From contig NC_014931.1 in assembly GCF_000184745.1 (NCBI RefSeq), forward strand, positions 4,960,001 through 5,024,000: a DNA stretch of 64,000 bases. The letters are read 5' to 3'. Both the position numbers and the translations under genes were made by a program. The notes beneath the pieces were generated by a model that saw only the letters and a list, made by a program, of their open reading frames with translations, was not told the origin of the DNA and searched no databases. Shown here in pieces: positions 54,592 through 62,994 of the stretch (position 1 is the first letter of the stretch; the number at the start of each line of letters is the position of its first letter). This DNA comes from Variovorax paradoxus EPS. Lineage in GTDB: Bacteria; Pseudomonadota; Gammaproteobacteria; Burkholderiales; Burkholderiaceae_C.

Positions 54592-55791
54592 ATGCGCCGG
54601 CGTCCGCCCACACGGCATGCCTTGCAGGCGGGCGCCGTCTCCCTCTTCGTCGCCCTCCTGATGGCCGCGGCGACGACCTGCGTCGGCGCCGCGCCCCGCG
54701 TTCCCACCGACGACAACGAGGTCGTGGAATCGCTGCCCGCCGTCGCCGGATGGTCGCGGGAGGCGCGCACGCTGCGCCGCGAACTCCAGCAACGGCCCAC
54801 GGACGTGACCGTGGCCATCACCGCGGCCACTCGCTACCTCGAGCTCGCTCGCTCGCAGGGCGACGCGCGCTACGCGGGCCATGCCATGGGCGCCCTCGCC
54901 CACTGGGCCGCCCTGCCGCCCCGAGAGGCGCCACCGGCCGTGCTGGTGATGCGCGCCACCATCGCGCAGTTCCTGCACGACTTCGATGGCGCCGAGGCGC
55001 TGCTGAAAGTCGCGCTTACCCGGCAACCGTCCAATGCACAGGCCTGGATCACGCTGGCCACCATCTACCGCGTGCGCGGCCGCTACGACGAATCGGACGC
55101 GGCCTGCCGCGCGCTCGGCCGCGTTGGGCCGGCGCTCTACGCGCTCGCGTGCATCGCGGAAAACGCCGGCCTGCGAGGCAACCACGACGAGGCGCGAAGC
55201 ACCTTGAAGAAGCTGCTGGACGACCCGCAACTCCAGGCCCACGAACAGGCCGGCACGCGCCAGTGGCTGCTCACGAGCCTGGCCGAGATCGAGGAGCTCG
55301 CCGGCCGCCCCGCCGAGGCCGACGCCACCTATCGCCGCGCGCTGCAGGCCGAGCGCTCGGGTTATCTGCTGCTCGCCTACAGCGACTACCTGCAGCGCGC
55401 CGGCCGGCCCAAGGAGATCCCCGCGCTGCTGGGGACGGAAGCACGCAGCGATGCAGTGCTGCTGCGCATGGCCATCGCCGCGCGCGGTCTCGACGGCGCA
55501 CGCGCGGACGCGGACGAACTCAAGGCCCGCTTCGGCGCGGCCGCCGAGCGGCCCGGCACCACCGCGGTTCATGCGCGCGAGGAAGCGATGTTCGCGCTGG
55601 ATGTCGAAGGCAATGCAAAGCGCGCGCTCGACCTCGCCAGGCTCAACGTGAAGCTGCAACGCGAACCGATCGATCTGCTGCTGTTCGCCCGCGCCGCCGT
55701 CGCGGCGAAGGACGAGCCGGCGCGCGCCGAAGTCAAGGCCCTGGTGCGGCAGACCGGCTTGCGCGATGCACGTGTCGATGCGCTGCTTTGA
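54592..55791 (+). CDS. Exported TPR-repeat protein
   Basis: A 399-residue protein with a signal peptide (SLFVALLMAAATTCVGAAP) and tandem tetratricopeptide-like helices throughout (for example LLKVALTRQPSNAQAWITLATI and YRVRGRYDESDAACRALGRVG). It is likely a periplasmic scaffold for the DUF4331-lipoprotein-HupE group. It ends 10 bases before the next gene. Confidence 0.8.
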   Translation: MRRRPPTRHALQAGAVSLFVALLMAAATTCVGAAPRVPTDDNEVVESLPAVAGWSREARTLRRELQQRPTDVTVAITAATRYLELARSQGDARYAGHAMGALAHWAALPPREAPPAVLVMRATIAQFLHDFDGAEALLKVALTRQPSNAQAWITLATIYRVRGRYDESDAACRALGRVGPALYALACIAENAGLRGNHDEARSTLKKLLDDPQLQAHEQAGTRQWLLTSLAEIEELAGRPAEADATYRRALQAERSGYLLLAYSDYLQRAGRPKEIPALLGTEARSDAVLLRMAIAARGLDGARADADELKARFGAAAERPGTTAVHAREEAMFALDVEGNAKRALDLARLNVKLQREPIDLLLFARAAVAAKDEPARAEVKALVRQTGLRDARVDALL

Positions 55792-55801
55792 ACGCCACGC
55801 C

Positions 55802-56965
55802 ATGACCTCGCGCAGCTTTCGTTCCTTGCCGGCCTCGCTGTTTTTCTGGATGCTCGCCTTGCTCACCTTGCTCGCGCTTCCGGCGCATGCGCACAAGGCC
55901 AGCGACGCCTACCTTCAGCTCTCGCGCGACGGCGACCGCATCGACCTGCGCTGGGACATCGCGCTGCGCGACCTCGATGCAGTGCTCGACCTGGACGCCA
56001 ATGCCGACCAGAAACTGTCCTGGGGCGAAGTACGCACCCGCCTGGACGACATCAAGGCCTATGCGCTGGGGCGGCTGCGGCTTCAGGGTGGCCAATGCGC
56101 GCCTGCCGAAACCCAGGCGCCTGCCATCGAGAACCGCATCGACGGCGCCTACCTCGTGCTGCAGATGCGCGCACCGTGCGGCGCGGCCGATCCATTGTCC
56201 GTCGAGTACCGTCTCTTCCAGGACGTGGACCCGACGCACCGCGGCCTGCTGCGCGCGGAAACCAGAGGCGCCGCCGCGCCGCTGCTGCCGCGCTCGCTGG
56301 ACCCATCGGCCGGCCCCGTCTCCATCGAATGGGCTGACACCCAAGGTGCCGCACCTCCGGCCAGCTTCTTTCGCGACGGCATCCACCACATCCTGATCGG
56401 CTACGACCACATCCTGTTTCTGATCTGCCTCCTGCTGCCCGCCGTGCTCAAGCGTCAGGGCGGCGGCTGGACGCCCGTGCGTGCATGGAAGGACGCCGCG
56501 CTGCCCATGCTCGGCATCGTGACGATGTTCACCATCGCGCACTCGATCACGCTGGCGCTCGCGGGGCTGAAGATCGTGACGATCTCGCCGCGCATCATCG
56601 AGCCCGCGATCGCGCTCACCATCATCGTGGCGGCGCTCGACAACATCTGGCCCGTGCTGCGCGGGCGCCGCAAGCTCTTCAGCTTCCTGTTCGGCCTGAT
56701 CCATGGCTTCGGCTTCGCGGGCGCCCTGGGCGAACTCGAACTGCCGACGCGGCAGTTCGTGCTCGCGCTGCTTCAGTTCAACCTGGGGGTGGAAGCCGGC
56801 CAACTGGCGGTGGTGGCCGTGGCGCTCGTCGTGCTGCTGGGATTGCGCAACTGGCGGCGGTATCCGCCACTGGTGCTGCACGGCGGTTCAGCCGCCGCGG
56901 TGGCCCTCGCCACGGTGTGGCTGTGCGAACGCGTGCTCGACGTGAAGGTGCTGCCGTTCTCCTGA
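55802..56965 (+). CDS. HupE/UreJ_2-family membrane protein
   Basis: 387 residues: a signal or TM segment, an extracytoplasmic domain of about 170 residues (opening ALPAHAHKASDAYLQLS), then a six-to-seven-helix HupE/UreJ-like core with HHILIGYDHILFLICLLLP near residues 190-210 and LFGLIHGFGFAGAL later; both His/Asp blocks are the nickel-binding type motifs of HupE/UreJ. Related proteins carry Ni2+ across membranes. It is the last gene of the DUF4331 group and is followed by nikR after 59 bases, supporting a link to nickel. Confidence 0.82.
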   Translation: MTSRSFRSLPASLFFWMLALLTLLALPAHAHKASDAYLQLSRDGDRIDLRWDIALRDLDAVLDLDANADQKLSWGEVRTRLDDIKAYALGRLRLQGGQCAPAETQAPAIENRIDGAYLVLQMRAPCGAADPLSVEYRLFQDVDPTHRGLLRAETRGAAAPLLPRSLDPSAGPVSIEWADTQGAAPPASFFRDGIHHILIGYDHILFLICLLLPAVLKRQGGGWTPVRAWKDAALPMLGIVTMFTIAHSITLALAGLKIVTISPRIIEPAIALTIIVAALDNIWPVLRGRRKLFSFLFGLIHGFGFAGALGELELPTRQFVLALLQFNLGVEAGQLAVVAVALVVLLGLRNWRRYPPLVLHGGSAAAVALATVWLCERVLDVKVLPFS

Positions 56966-56990
56966 GGAAGCACGCGCGCTGAATCCGGCG

Positions 56991-57023
56991 GGCGGTAGGT
57001 CGCGTACCTGTTGGCATACCGCC
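56991..57023. promoter_or_regulatory. Inverted repeat GGCGGTA-N19-TACCGCC over the nikR ribosome-binding region
   Basis: A perfect 7-bp dyad with a 19-base spacer, ending one base before the nikR ATG. No Shine-Dalgarno is otherwise visible. Arrangement and spacing resemble NikR operators (long dyads with 15-20-base spacers), so it probably mediates autoregulation. Confidence 0.55.
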
Positions 57024-57024
57024 G

Positions 57025-57495
57025 ATGAACCGCTTCACCATTTCCCTCGACGAGCAACTCGCAAGGCAGTTCGAGATGCTCATTGCGCAGAAGCGCTACT
57101 CGAGCCGTTCCGAGGCTGTGCGCGACCTGATCCGCTACGGGCTCGGTCGCGCGGGGCTCAGGGGCATGCAGTTCGACGCCGTCGTGTCGTCATGCATCGC
57201 GAACGTCAGCTATGTGTACGACACACGCGAGCTCGCGCTGGCCGCGCGGCTCCTGGCGCTGCGCCATGCGCACCATGGCATGGCCGTCGCGTGCCATCAG
57301 ACGCCGCTGGATCACGGCAGCTGCATGGAGTGCGTGGTGCTGCGCGGTCCGGTAGCAGCCGTGCACGATGTGGCGGACCAGCTGATGTCGCTGCGCGGCG
57401 TTCGCCATGGCCACGCGAACGTGGTGGCGCTGACGGACGACGCGACACCGCATGCACCGGCACATCCGCATTCGCACCTCACGCCGTTGAACTGA
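57025..57495 (+). CDS. nikR: NikR-type nickel-responsive regulator with altered metal site
   Basis: A 156-residue ribbon-helix-helix regulator (FTISLDEQLARQFEMLIAQK, then YSSRSEAVRDLIRYGL) with a NikR-type ACT-like domain (VSYVYDTRELALAARL, then GVRHGHANVVAL). Aligned by eye with E. coli NikR, H76 and C95 are kept (H81 and C100 here). H87 and H89 are replaced by Q92 and P94, with C90-H91 just before them. The usual high-affinity Ni site is therefore altered, and metal preference may differ. The His-rich tail (HAPAHPHSH) is extra. It lies between a HupE/UreJ-like gene and a TonB-dependent receptor, its likely targets. Confidence 0.82.
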   Translation: MNRFTISLDEQLARQFEMLIAQKRYSSRSEAVRDLIRYGLGRAGLRGMQFDAVVSSCIANVSYVYDTRELALAARLLALRHAHHGMAVACHQTPLDHGSCMECVVLRGPVAAVHDVADQLMSLRGVRHGHANVVALTDDATPHAPAHPHSHLTPLN

Positions 57496-57513
57496 CGCCC
57501 GACCGCTCAGCGT

Positions 57514-59601
57514 TCAGAAAGTCCACCGCGCGCTGACGCGCGCGCTGCGCGGCTCCATCGGATGCACATGCCGGCCGTCGATGCCTTCGCCGCAGGCACC
57601 GCTGGCGATCTCTCCCGCGGTGCACGAAGCGTAGGCGTATTCGATGTCGTTGCCCTTCTTGCCCGCGACGTTGAAGACGTCCAGGCCCAGCGTGAGCCGC
57701 GGGTTGACGGCGTAGCGGACGCCCAGGTTGAGCAGCGTCGCGGCCTTCGAGCGCTCGATGTTGCGCGAGTCGAGCGCGCGCGGGCCCAGGTAGCGCAGCC
57801 GCAGCGACGTGGTGAGCGGGCCTTGCGTGTACGTGACCCCGGCGGCAAACACCTTCTCGACCGCGTTGTCGATGTAGTTGCCTTCGCCTTCGGGCGCGAG
57901 GCCCTTGAAGCGCGCGCGCGAGACCGCGCCGTCGAGCTCCACGCGCCAGGCGTCGGCCAGCTTCCAGCGCAACGTCGCCTCGATGCCGCGGCGGCTGCTG
58001 GCGCGTCCGGGCTCGGTGGTGCCGGCGTCGCCGACGTACACGAGTTCGGAATCCAGCTTGAGCTGCCACAGCGCCACCGTCGCCGTGAAGTTCTCGTCGG
58101 GTTGAAAGCGCCAGCCCAGCTCCGCACCGCGTCCCTTGACGAGCGCCGGCACGCGATCGGCGGCCGCGCCGCTCGCAGGGTCGACGGCGATGGTCGCGCC
58201 GCGCACGTCGTTGCTGTGAAAGCCGACGCCGGCGTTCAGGTAGAGCTCGTGCTGCGGCGTCAGCGCGAAGGCGAGGCCGGCCTTGGGACTCGCGATCGAA
58301 TCACGGCCCCTGCCGCTGTTGACCGCGCCGTACACGGGCTCGCGCCCGTCCACGCGGTAGCGCAGCATGTCGCCGCGCACGCCCGCGTAGCCGCGCAGCC
58401 GGTCGGTGAAATACACGAGCTGCTGGCCGTACACGGAGAACAGGTCCTGCGAGACCTTGTCGTTGCGCACCGTCGAGAGCCGCTCGCGCGCCTGCGTGTC
58501 GTAGAGGCCCACCTCCGAAATCCGGTCGCCGCGCCAGCTCGCACCGAAGCTCAGCACACCGTCCAGCCCGCCGAACTTCGTCGGCATCGTGCGGGCCGCC
58601 TGCGCGCCGAAGATGCGCCGGCGGTCGGTTTGCTCGAACTGGTCGCCGTTGACCGGGTTGTTCAGGAAATAGGTGAAGTCGGAGAACAGGCCGAAGCGGT
58701 AGGCAATCGCATAGGCGCTGATCGTCGTCTCGCCTTCGGGTCCCTTGTCGAACCATTTGCCAGACAGGCTCACGCGCTCGGTGGTGCCCCCGTCGGTGGG
58801 GTTGAGCGAGCCGAAGCGCGAGAGCTGCCCGCTGTCGATCAGGCGCTCGGGCACCTGGTCGGTCGAGGTCCACCGGCTCTTGTAGGCCATGCCGGTGACG
58901 CTGAATCCGCGCGTGGGCGAGCCTTGCGAGTAGCGCGCCACGGCGCTCACCTTGCGCAAGTTCTCCGGCACGTCCCAGGGCCCGTTGTTGCCCTCGATCT
59001 CGATGGCGCCCAGCCAGGTCTGGTCCTCGCGGGTCTGCGAGCCCGCGGCCAGCAGGCGCTTGAAGTTGTTGGCGCCGAGCGTGAGTTCGGCAAAGGGCGC
59101 ATCGAGCACGCTGAAGTAGTCGAGCGACGCACTGCCCGCGAGCGAGAAGTCGCCGCTCTCGGCGAAGTACGGCCCCTTGCGGTAGCGCACGCCCGACACG
59201 AGTTCGGGAATCAGGAAGTTCAGGTCGGCATAGCCCTGGCCGTGTCCGTGCGTGGGCATGTTCACCGGCATGCCGTCGACCGTGACGGCGAAATCGGTGC
59301 CGTGGTCGAGGTTGAAACCGCGCAGGAAGTACTGGTTGGCCTTGCCGTCGCCCGAGTGCTGCGTAGCGACCACGCCCGGCACCGCTTCGACGATGTCGCC
59401 GGGCCGCAGCTTGGGCCGCGTCTGGAACGACTCGCGCTCTACCGCGCCTTCGCTGGCGCTGTCCGCCACACCGATGGAGGCATCGCGCGGACCGACGATC
59501 TCGATGGCAGGCAGGTGGGTCTGCTGGGCGGACGCTGCGGCGCTGCCCAGGAGCGCGCCAAGCAGCCAGGGCTTCGAACCCAGGCCAGAGGGAAATTTCA
59601 T
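57514..59601 (-). CDS. TonB-dependent outer-membrane receptor
   Basis: A 695-residue receptor: signal peptide (MKFPSGLGSKPWLLGALLGS…ASAQQ), plug domain (about 40-165; PGDIVEAVPGVVATQHSGDG, KANQYFLRGFNLDHGTDFAV, GMPVNMPTHGHGQGYADLNF, GPYFAESGDF), then a 22-strand barrel ending in an aromatic residue (SARWTF). The GMPVNMPTHGHGQG region is His-rich and may contact a metal or ligand at the pore. It converges on nikR, so a nickel or other metal-chelate substrate is the first guess. ATG 59599-59601 is the start at the signal peptide. Confidence 0.88.
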   Translation of the reverse strand: MKFPSGLGSKPWLLGALLGSAAASAQQTHLPAIEIVGPRDASIGVADSASEGAVERESFQTRPKLRPGDIVEAVPGVVATQHSGDGKANQYFLRGFNLDHGTDFAVTVDGMPVNMPTHGHGQGYADLNFLIPELVSGVRYRKGPYFAESGDFSLAGSASLDYFSVLDAPFAELTLGANNFKRLLAAGSQTREDQTWLGAIEIEGNNGPWDVPENLRKVSAVARYSQGSPTRGFSVTGMAYKSRWTSTDQVPERLIDSGQLSRFGSLNPTDGGTTERVSLSGKWFDKGPEGETTISAYAIAYRFGLFSDFTYFLNNPVNGDQFEQTDRRRIFGAQAARTMPTKFGGLDGVLSFGASWRGDRISEVGLYDTQARERLSTVRNDKVSQDLFSVYGQQLVYFTDRLRGYAGVRGDMLRYRVDGREPVYGAVNSGRGRDSIASPKAGLAFALTPQHELYLNAGVGFHSNDVRGATIAVDPASGAAADRVPALVKGRGAELGWRFQPDENFTATVALWQLKLDSELVYVGDAGTTEPGRASSRRGIEATLRWKLADAWRVELDGAVSRARFKGLAPEGEGNYIDNAVEKVFAAGVTYTQGPLTTSLRLRYLGPRALDSRNIERSKAATLLNLGVRYAVNPRLTLGLDVFNVAGKKGNDIEYAYASCTAGEIASGACGEGIDGRHVHPMEPRSARVSARWTF

Positions 59602-59694
59602 GAACACCTTTGTCTCGAAACCGATGGGATTTTTCGCACACCCATCAGTTACGCAAAGAAGGGGCCGGCGGATTCGGCACCGACGCAAACGCCG

Positions 59695-60573
59695 TCAGGC
59701 CGGCATGTCCGTCCGCGGCAACCGCAGGTGTTTCTTCAACGTCTCGAACACCTGCCGCGTGACCGGGTTCACCACATGGCTGCGCACATACAGGTAGTAC
59801 GCAAGGTCAGGCAGCCGCGGCATCCCGTCACCCGCGCCCAGCACGCGCAATCCCGCATCCAACTGCTCCACGCCTCGCGCCGTCACACCGAGCCCCGCCC
59901 GCAGCGCCGCCTTGATGCCGATCAGGCTCGACGACGTGTACCGCGGTGTCCACGCCACGCCCGCGGCATCCAGCGCCTCGTGCCCGATGCGCCGGAAGAT
60001 GCTCGGCCCGTCCGCCATGATGAGCGGCACCGGCTTCGTGGGGTCGTGCACATAGCCGGCCGCGCACAGCCACACGGTGGGCGAGTTGCGCAGCACCACG
60101 CCCTCGAATTGCGACTGCGGATCGGCGCGGTTGGAAATGATCATGTCGACCTCGCCGCTCTTGAGCGAGGTCATGAGGTAGGGACTGCGGCCTATGTGGA
60201 TGTCCAGCTGCAGCAGCGGCGAGGTGCGCGCCATCTCCGTCAGCAACAGCGGCAGCATGGTCTCGGCCACGTCGTGCGGCGCGCCGATGCGCAGGTTGCC
60301 TTCGAGTTGGCCTTGCCGCAGGCTGCGCAATGCCTCGTCGTTGAGCGCGAGCATGTGGTGCGCATAGCTCAGCAGCCGTTCGCCGTGCTCGGTCAGCCGC
60401 TTCTGGCGGCCTTGCTTCGCGAAGAGCGGATGGCCGATCTGTTCTTCGAGCCGCTGCATCTGCTGCGTGATCGCCGATTGCGTACGCCCCAGGTGCACGG
60501 CGGCCGCCGCAAAGCTGTGATGGCTGACAACGGCCGCGAACGAGCGCAGCAGTTCGAGATCGAGCGTGGGCAT
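59695..60573 (-). CDS. LysR-family regulator
   Basis: A 292-residue LysR-type regulator (HTH LLRSFAAVVSHHSFAAAAVHLG, then QSAITQQMQRLEEQIGHPLF; effector domain from about 90). It is divergent from the thiol dioxygenase-rhodanese operon and is its likely regulator. A T-N11-A palindrome touches its start codon (60575-60591). It is followed on the same strand by the TonB receptor, which could also be a target. Confidence 0.85.
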   Translation of the reverse strand: MPTLDLELLRSFAAVVSHHSFAAAAVHLGRTQSAITQQMQRLEEQIGHPLFAKQGRQKRLTEHGERLLSYAHHMLALNDEALRSLRQGQLEGNLRIGAPHDVAETMLPLLLTEMARTSPLLQLDIHIGRSPYLMTSLKSGEVDMIISNRADPQSQFEGVVLRNSPTVWLCAAGYVHDPTKPVPLIMADGPSIFRRIGHEALDAAGVAWTPRYTSSSLIGIKAALRAGLGVTARGVEQLDAGLRVLGAGDGMPRLPDLAYYLYVRSHVVNPVTRQVFETLKKHLRLPRTDMPA

Positions 60574-60574
60574 A

Positions 60575-60591
60575 CATTAATTTTATTGATG
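60575..60591. promoter_or_regulatory. LysR-type box CATTAAT-N3-ATTGATG
   Basis: A 7-bp dyad with one mismatch and a T-N11-A core, immediately upstream of the LysR start and about 90 bases before the divergent dioxygenase gene. Confidence 0.45.
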
Positions 60592-60679
60592 TGTTTCTTC
60601 TGCTGCTTGGATTGTTGCGTCACGCCGCCGTCACTACAGTGAATGCACACGAAACAGGCAACCCCACTGGAGAAACCGC

Positions 60680-61279
60680 ATGAGCACCCCATCCGAGCAA
60701 CGCCGCCAAGCGGTCGAGGCATCGATCGCCGAAATGAAGAAAGCCATCGGCGGCGCTGAACCAACCCGCGAAAAACTCGATGCGGTGCTCGGTTCGCTGC
60801 AAAGCCTGGCCGCCCACACCGAGTACTGGGGCGCCGCCGACTTTCCGCCGCCCGAAGCCGGCGAGCACCAGGCCCGCTACCTGATCGCCGAAGACCCGGA
60901 CCAGAGCTACGCGCTCTACCTGAACGTGATGCGCCCGGGCAAGAAGATCGTGCCGCACAACCACACGACCTGGGCCTGCATCGCGGCCGTCGAAGGCACC
61001 GAGCACAACCGCGTATATGTGCGCATCGACGACGGCTCCGTGCCGGGCGTCGGCAAGCTCGAAGAGACGGCGCTGGTCGTCGTCGCGCCTGGCGAACAGG
61101 GACGAGGCATCGCACTGATGCCTGAAGACATCCACTCGGTCGAGATCCAGGGCGAGCAGATCATTCGCCACCTGCACATGTACGGCCGCGCGCTCGAGAC
61201 GCTGAACCAGCGCACCGCGTACGACATGGCTGCAGGCACCTACCAGACGATGGGCATCGGCGTGCAGACACGCCGCTAG
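60680..61279 (+). CDS. Thiol dioxygenase (cysteine/3-mercaptopropionate dioxygenase family)
   Basis: A 199-residue cupin of the cysteine dioxygenase family that adds O2 to a thiol to give a sulfinate. The three-His iron site is visible: H93 and H95 ([17 protein letters not shown]) and H152 ([10 protein letters not shown]). Variovorax species are known for 3-mercaptopropionate dioxygenase in thiodipropionate breakdown, so either cysteine or 3-mercaptopropionate could be the substrate. The next gene, 83 bases on, is a multi-rhodanese, consistent with sulfur oxidation. Confidence 0.85.
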   Translation: MSTPSEQRRQAVEASIAEMKKAIGGAEPTREKLDAVLGSLQSLAAHTEYWGAADFPPPEAGEHQARYLIAEDPDQSYALYLNVMRPGKKIVPHNHTTWACIAAVEGTEHNRVYVRIDDGSVPGVGKLEETALVVVAPGEQGRGIALMPEDIHSVEIQGEQIIRHLHMYGRALETLNQRTAYDMAAGTYQTMGIGVQTRR

Positions 61280-61362
61280 GCCTCTTCTTCCTTCTTCGCT
61301 TCACCTTCTTTCATGCGAGGCGCTCGCCTTGCAGGACCTCGTTCGTCCCAACGACTTGCCTC

Positions 61363-62937
61363 ATGACTTCTCACATCGACCCGAAGACCCTCAAATCCTG
61401 GCTGCACGACGGCGGCGAGATCGCACTGCTCGACGTGCGCGAGCACGGCCAGTACGGCGAGGCGCACCTGTTCTACGGCATCCCGCTGCCCTTCAGCCGG
61501 CTCGAGATCGACGCACCGCGCCTCGTGCCGCGCCGCAGCGTGCGGGTGGTCGCATATGACGATGGCGAATCCGATGTGGCCCTGCGCGCGGCCGAACGGC
61601 TGGCCACGCTGGGCTACACCGATGTGCATGTGCTGCAAGGCGGCGCGCCCGCGTGGAAGGCCGCGGGCTACGTGCTCTTCGCGGGCGTCAACCTGCCCTC
61701 CAAGACCTTCGGCGAACTGGCCGAGGAGACGTACCACACGCCGCGCGTCAGCGCCGACCAGCTGGCCGAGATGCTGGCGCGCAAGGACAAGGTCGTGGTG
61801 CTCGACGGCCGCCCCGTCAGCGAGTTCCACAAGATGAACATCCCCGGCGCCACCTGCTGCCCCAACGGCGAACTGCCCTACCGCGTGCGGCAGCTCGTGC
61901 CCGACACGACCATACCCATCGTCATCAACTGCGCGGGCCGCACGCGCAGCATCATCGGCGCGCAGACGCTCATCAACCTCGGGCTGCCGAACCCGGTCTA
62001 CGCGCTGGAGAACGGCACGCAGGGCTGGTACCTGAACGACCACACGCTCGAACACGGCGGCACGCAGCGTTATGCGGCCGACAGCGGCAACACCGACCTG
62101 CGCCCCGCCGCGAAGGCGCTGGCCGAGCGCTTCGATGTGCCCACGGTGACGGCGAAGACAGTGCGGCAATGGGCAGCGGAAACGAATCGCACCCTGTTCC
62201 TCTGCGACGTGCGCACGCCCGAGGAGTTCGCGGCCGGCAGCCTGCCCGGCGCGCAGCACACGCCCGGCGGCCAGTTGATGCAGGCCGGCGACCAGTACTT
62301 CGGCGTGCGCGGTGCGCGGCTTGTGCTGATCGACAACGACGGCGTGCGTGCGCCCACTATCGCGAGCTGGCTGCGGCAGATGGGGCACGACGCGAGCGTG
62401 CTCGAAGGCGGGCTCGCGAGCGGGCTCTCGCTCGCGCCCGCAGCCGCGTCGACTGCCCCCGAATTGAAGACGATCGATGCGCAAACGCTGTCTGCGCGGC
62501 TCGCGCAAAACGACGTCGCGTTGATCGACTTGCGCGGCAGCATGCAATTTCGCGCGGGTCACATCCCGCAGGCGCGCTGGTCGATTCGTCCGCGCCTTGC
62601 CGAAGACGTGCAGGGCGAGACGCGACAGATCGTGCTGGTCGCCGACGACACCGCGCTCGCCGCATGGGCCGCCGCGTCCGAACTCGCCGATCACGCCCCG
62701 CTCCTGTTCGAAGGCGGCATGGCCGCATGGCGAGCCGCCGGACTGCCAGTCGAAGCCACGCCCGCGTTGCCCGCCGACAGCGACTGCATCGACTACCTCT
62801 TCTTCGTGCACGACCGGCACGACGGCAACAAGGAGGCCGCGCGCCGCTACCTCGCGTGGGAGACAGGCCTTGTCGCGCAGCTCGATGCGCGGGAGCGCGC
62901 CGCTTTCAGGCTGCCCTCGGCCGCCTCGCACACCTAG
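61363..62937 (+). CDS. Four-domain rhodanese-like protein with one active cysteine
   Basis: A 524-residue soluble protein made of four rhodanese-like domains (about 5-105, 128-230, 265-365 and 385-475). Only the second has the catalytic loop CAGRTRS (C190). The corresponding positions are YDDGESD in domain 1, DNDGVRA in domain 3 and ADDTALA in domain 4, so these are inactive or structural. Persulfide transfer from or to a sulfinate pathway is likely, given the dioxygenase before it. The C-terminal 45 residues form a separate helical tail. Confidence 0.88.
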   Translation: MTSHIDPKTLKSWLHDGGEIALLDVREHGQYGEAHLFYGIPLPFSRLEIDAPRLVPRRSVRVVAYDDGESDVALRAAERLATLGYTDVHVLQGGAPAWKAAGYVLFAGVNLPSKTFGELAEETYHTPRVSADQLAEMLARKDKVVVLDGRPVSEFHKMNIPGATCCPNGELPYRVRQLVPDTTIPIVINCAGRTRSIIGAQTLINLGLPNPVYALENGTQGWYLNDHTLEHGGTQRYAADSGNTDLRPAAKALAERFDVPTVTAKTVRQWAAETNRTLFLCDVRTPEEFAAGSLPGAQHTPGGQLMQAGDQYFGVRGARLVLIDNDGVRAPTIASWLRQMGHDASVLEGGLASGLSLAPAAASTAPELKTIDAQTLSARLAQNDVALIDLRGSMQFRAGHIPQARWSIRPRLAEDVQGETRQIVLVADDTALAAWAAASELADHAPLLFEGGMAAWRAAGLPVEATPALPADSDCIDYLFFVHDRHDGNKEAARRYLAWETGLVAQLDARERAAFRLPSAASHT

Positions 62938-62994
62938 CCACCGCTTTCTCCATTTCCGCTCGTCGTTGTCCGTTCCTATTTCAGGAGTCCTGCC

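Noticed and set aside
57562..60642. Plus-strand frame of about 1000 codons opposite the TonB receptor and LysR gene
   Set aside because: It spans two clear minus-strand genes and reads as Arg/Val/His low complexity.
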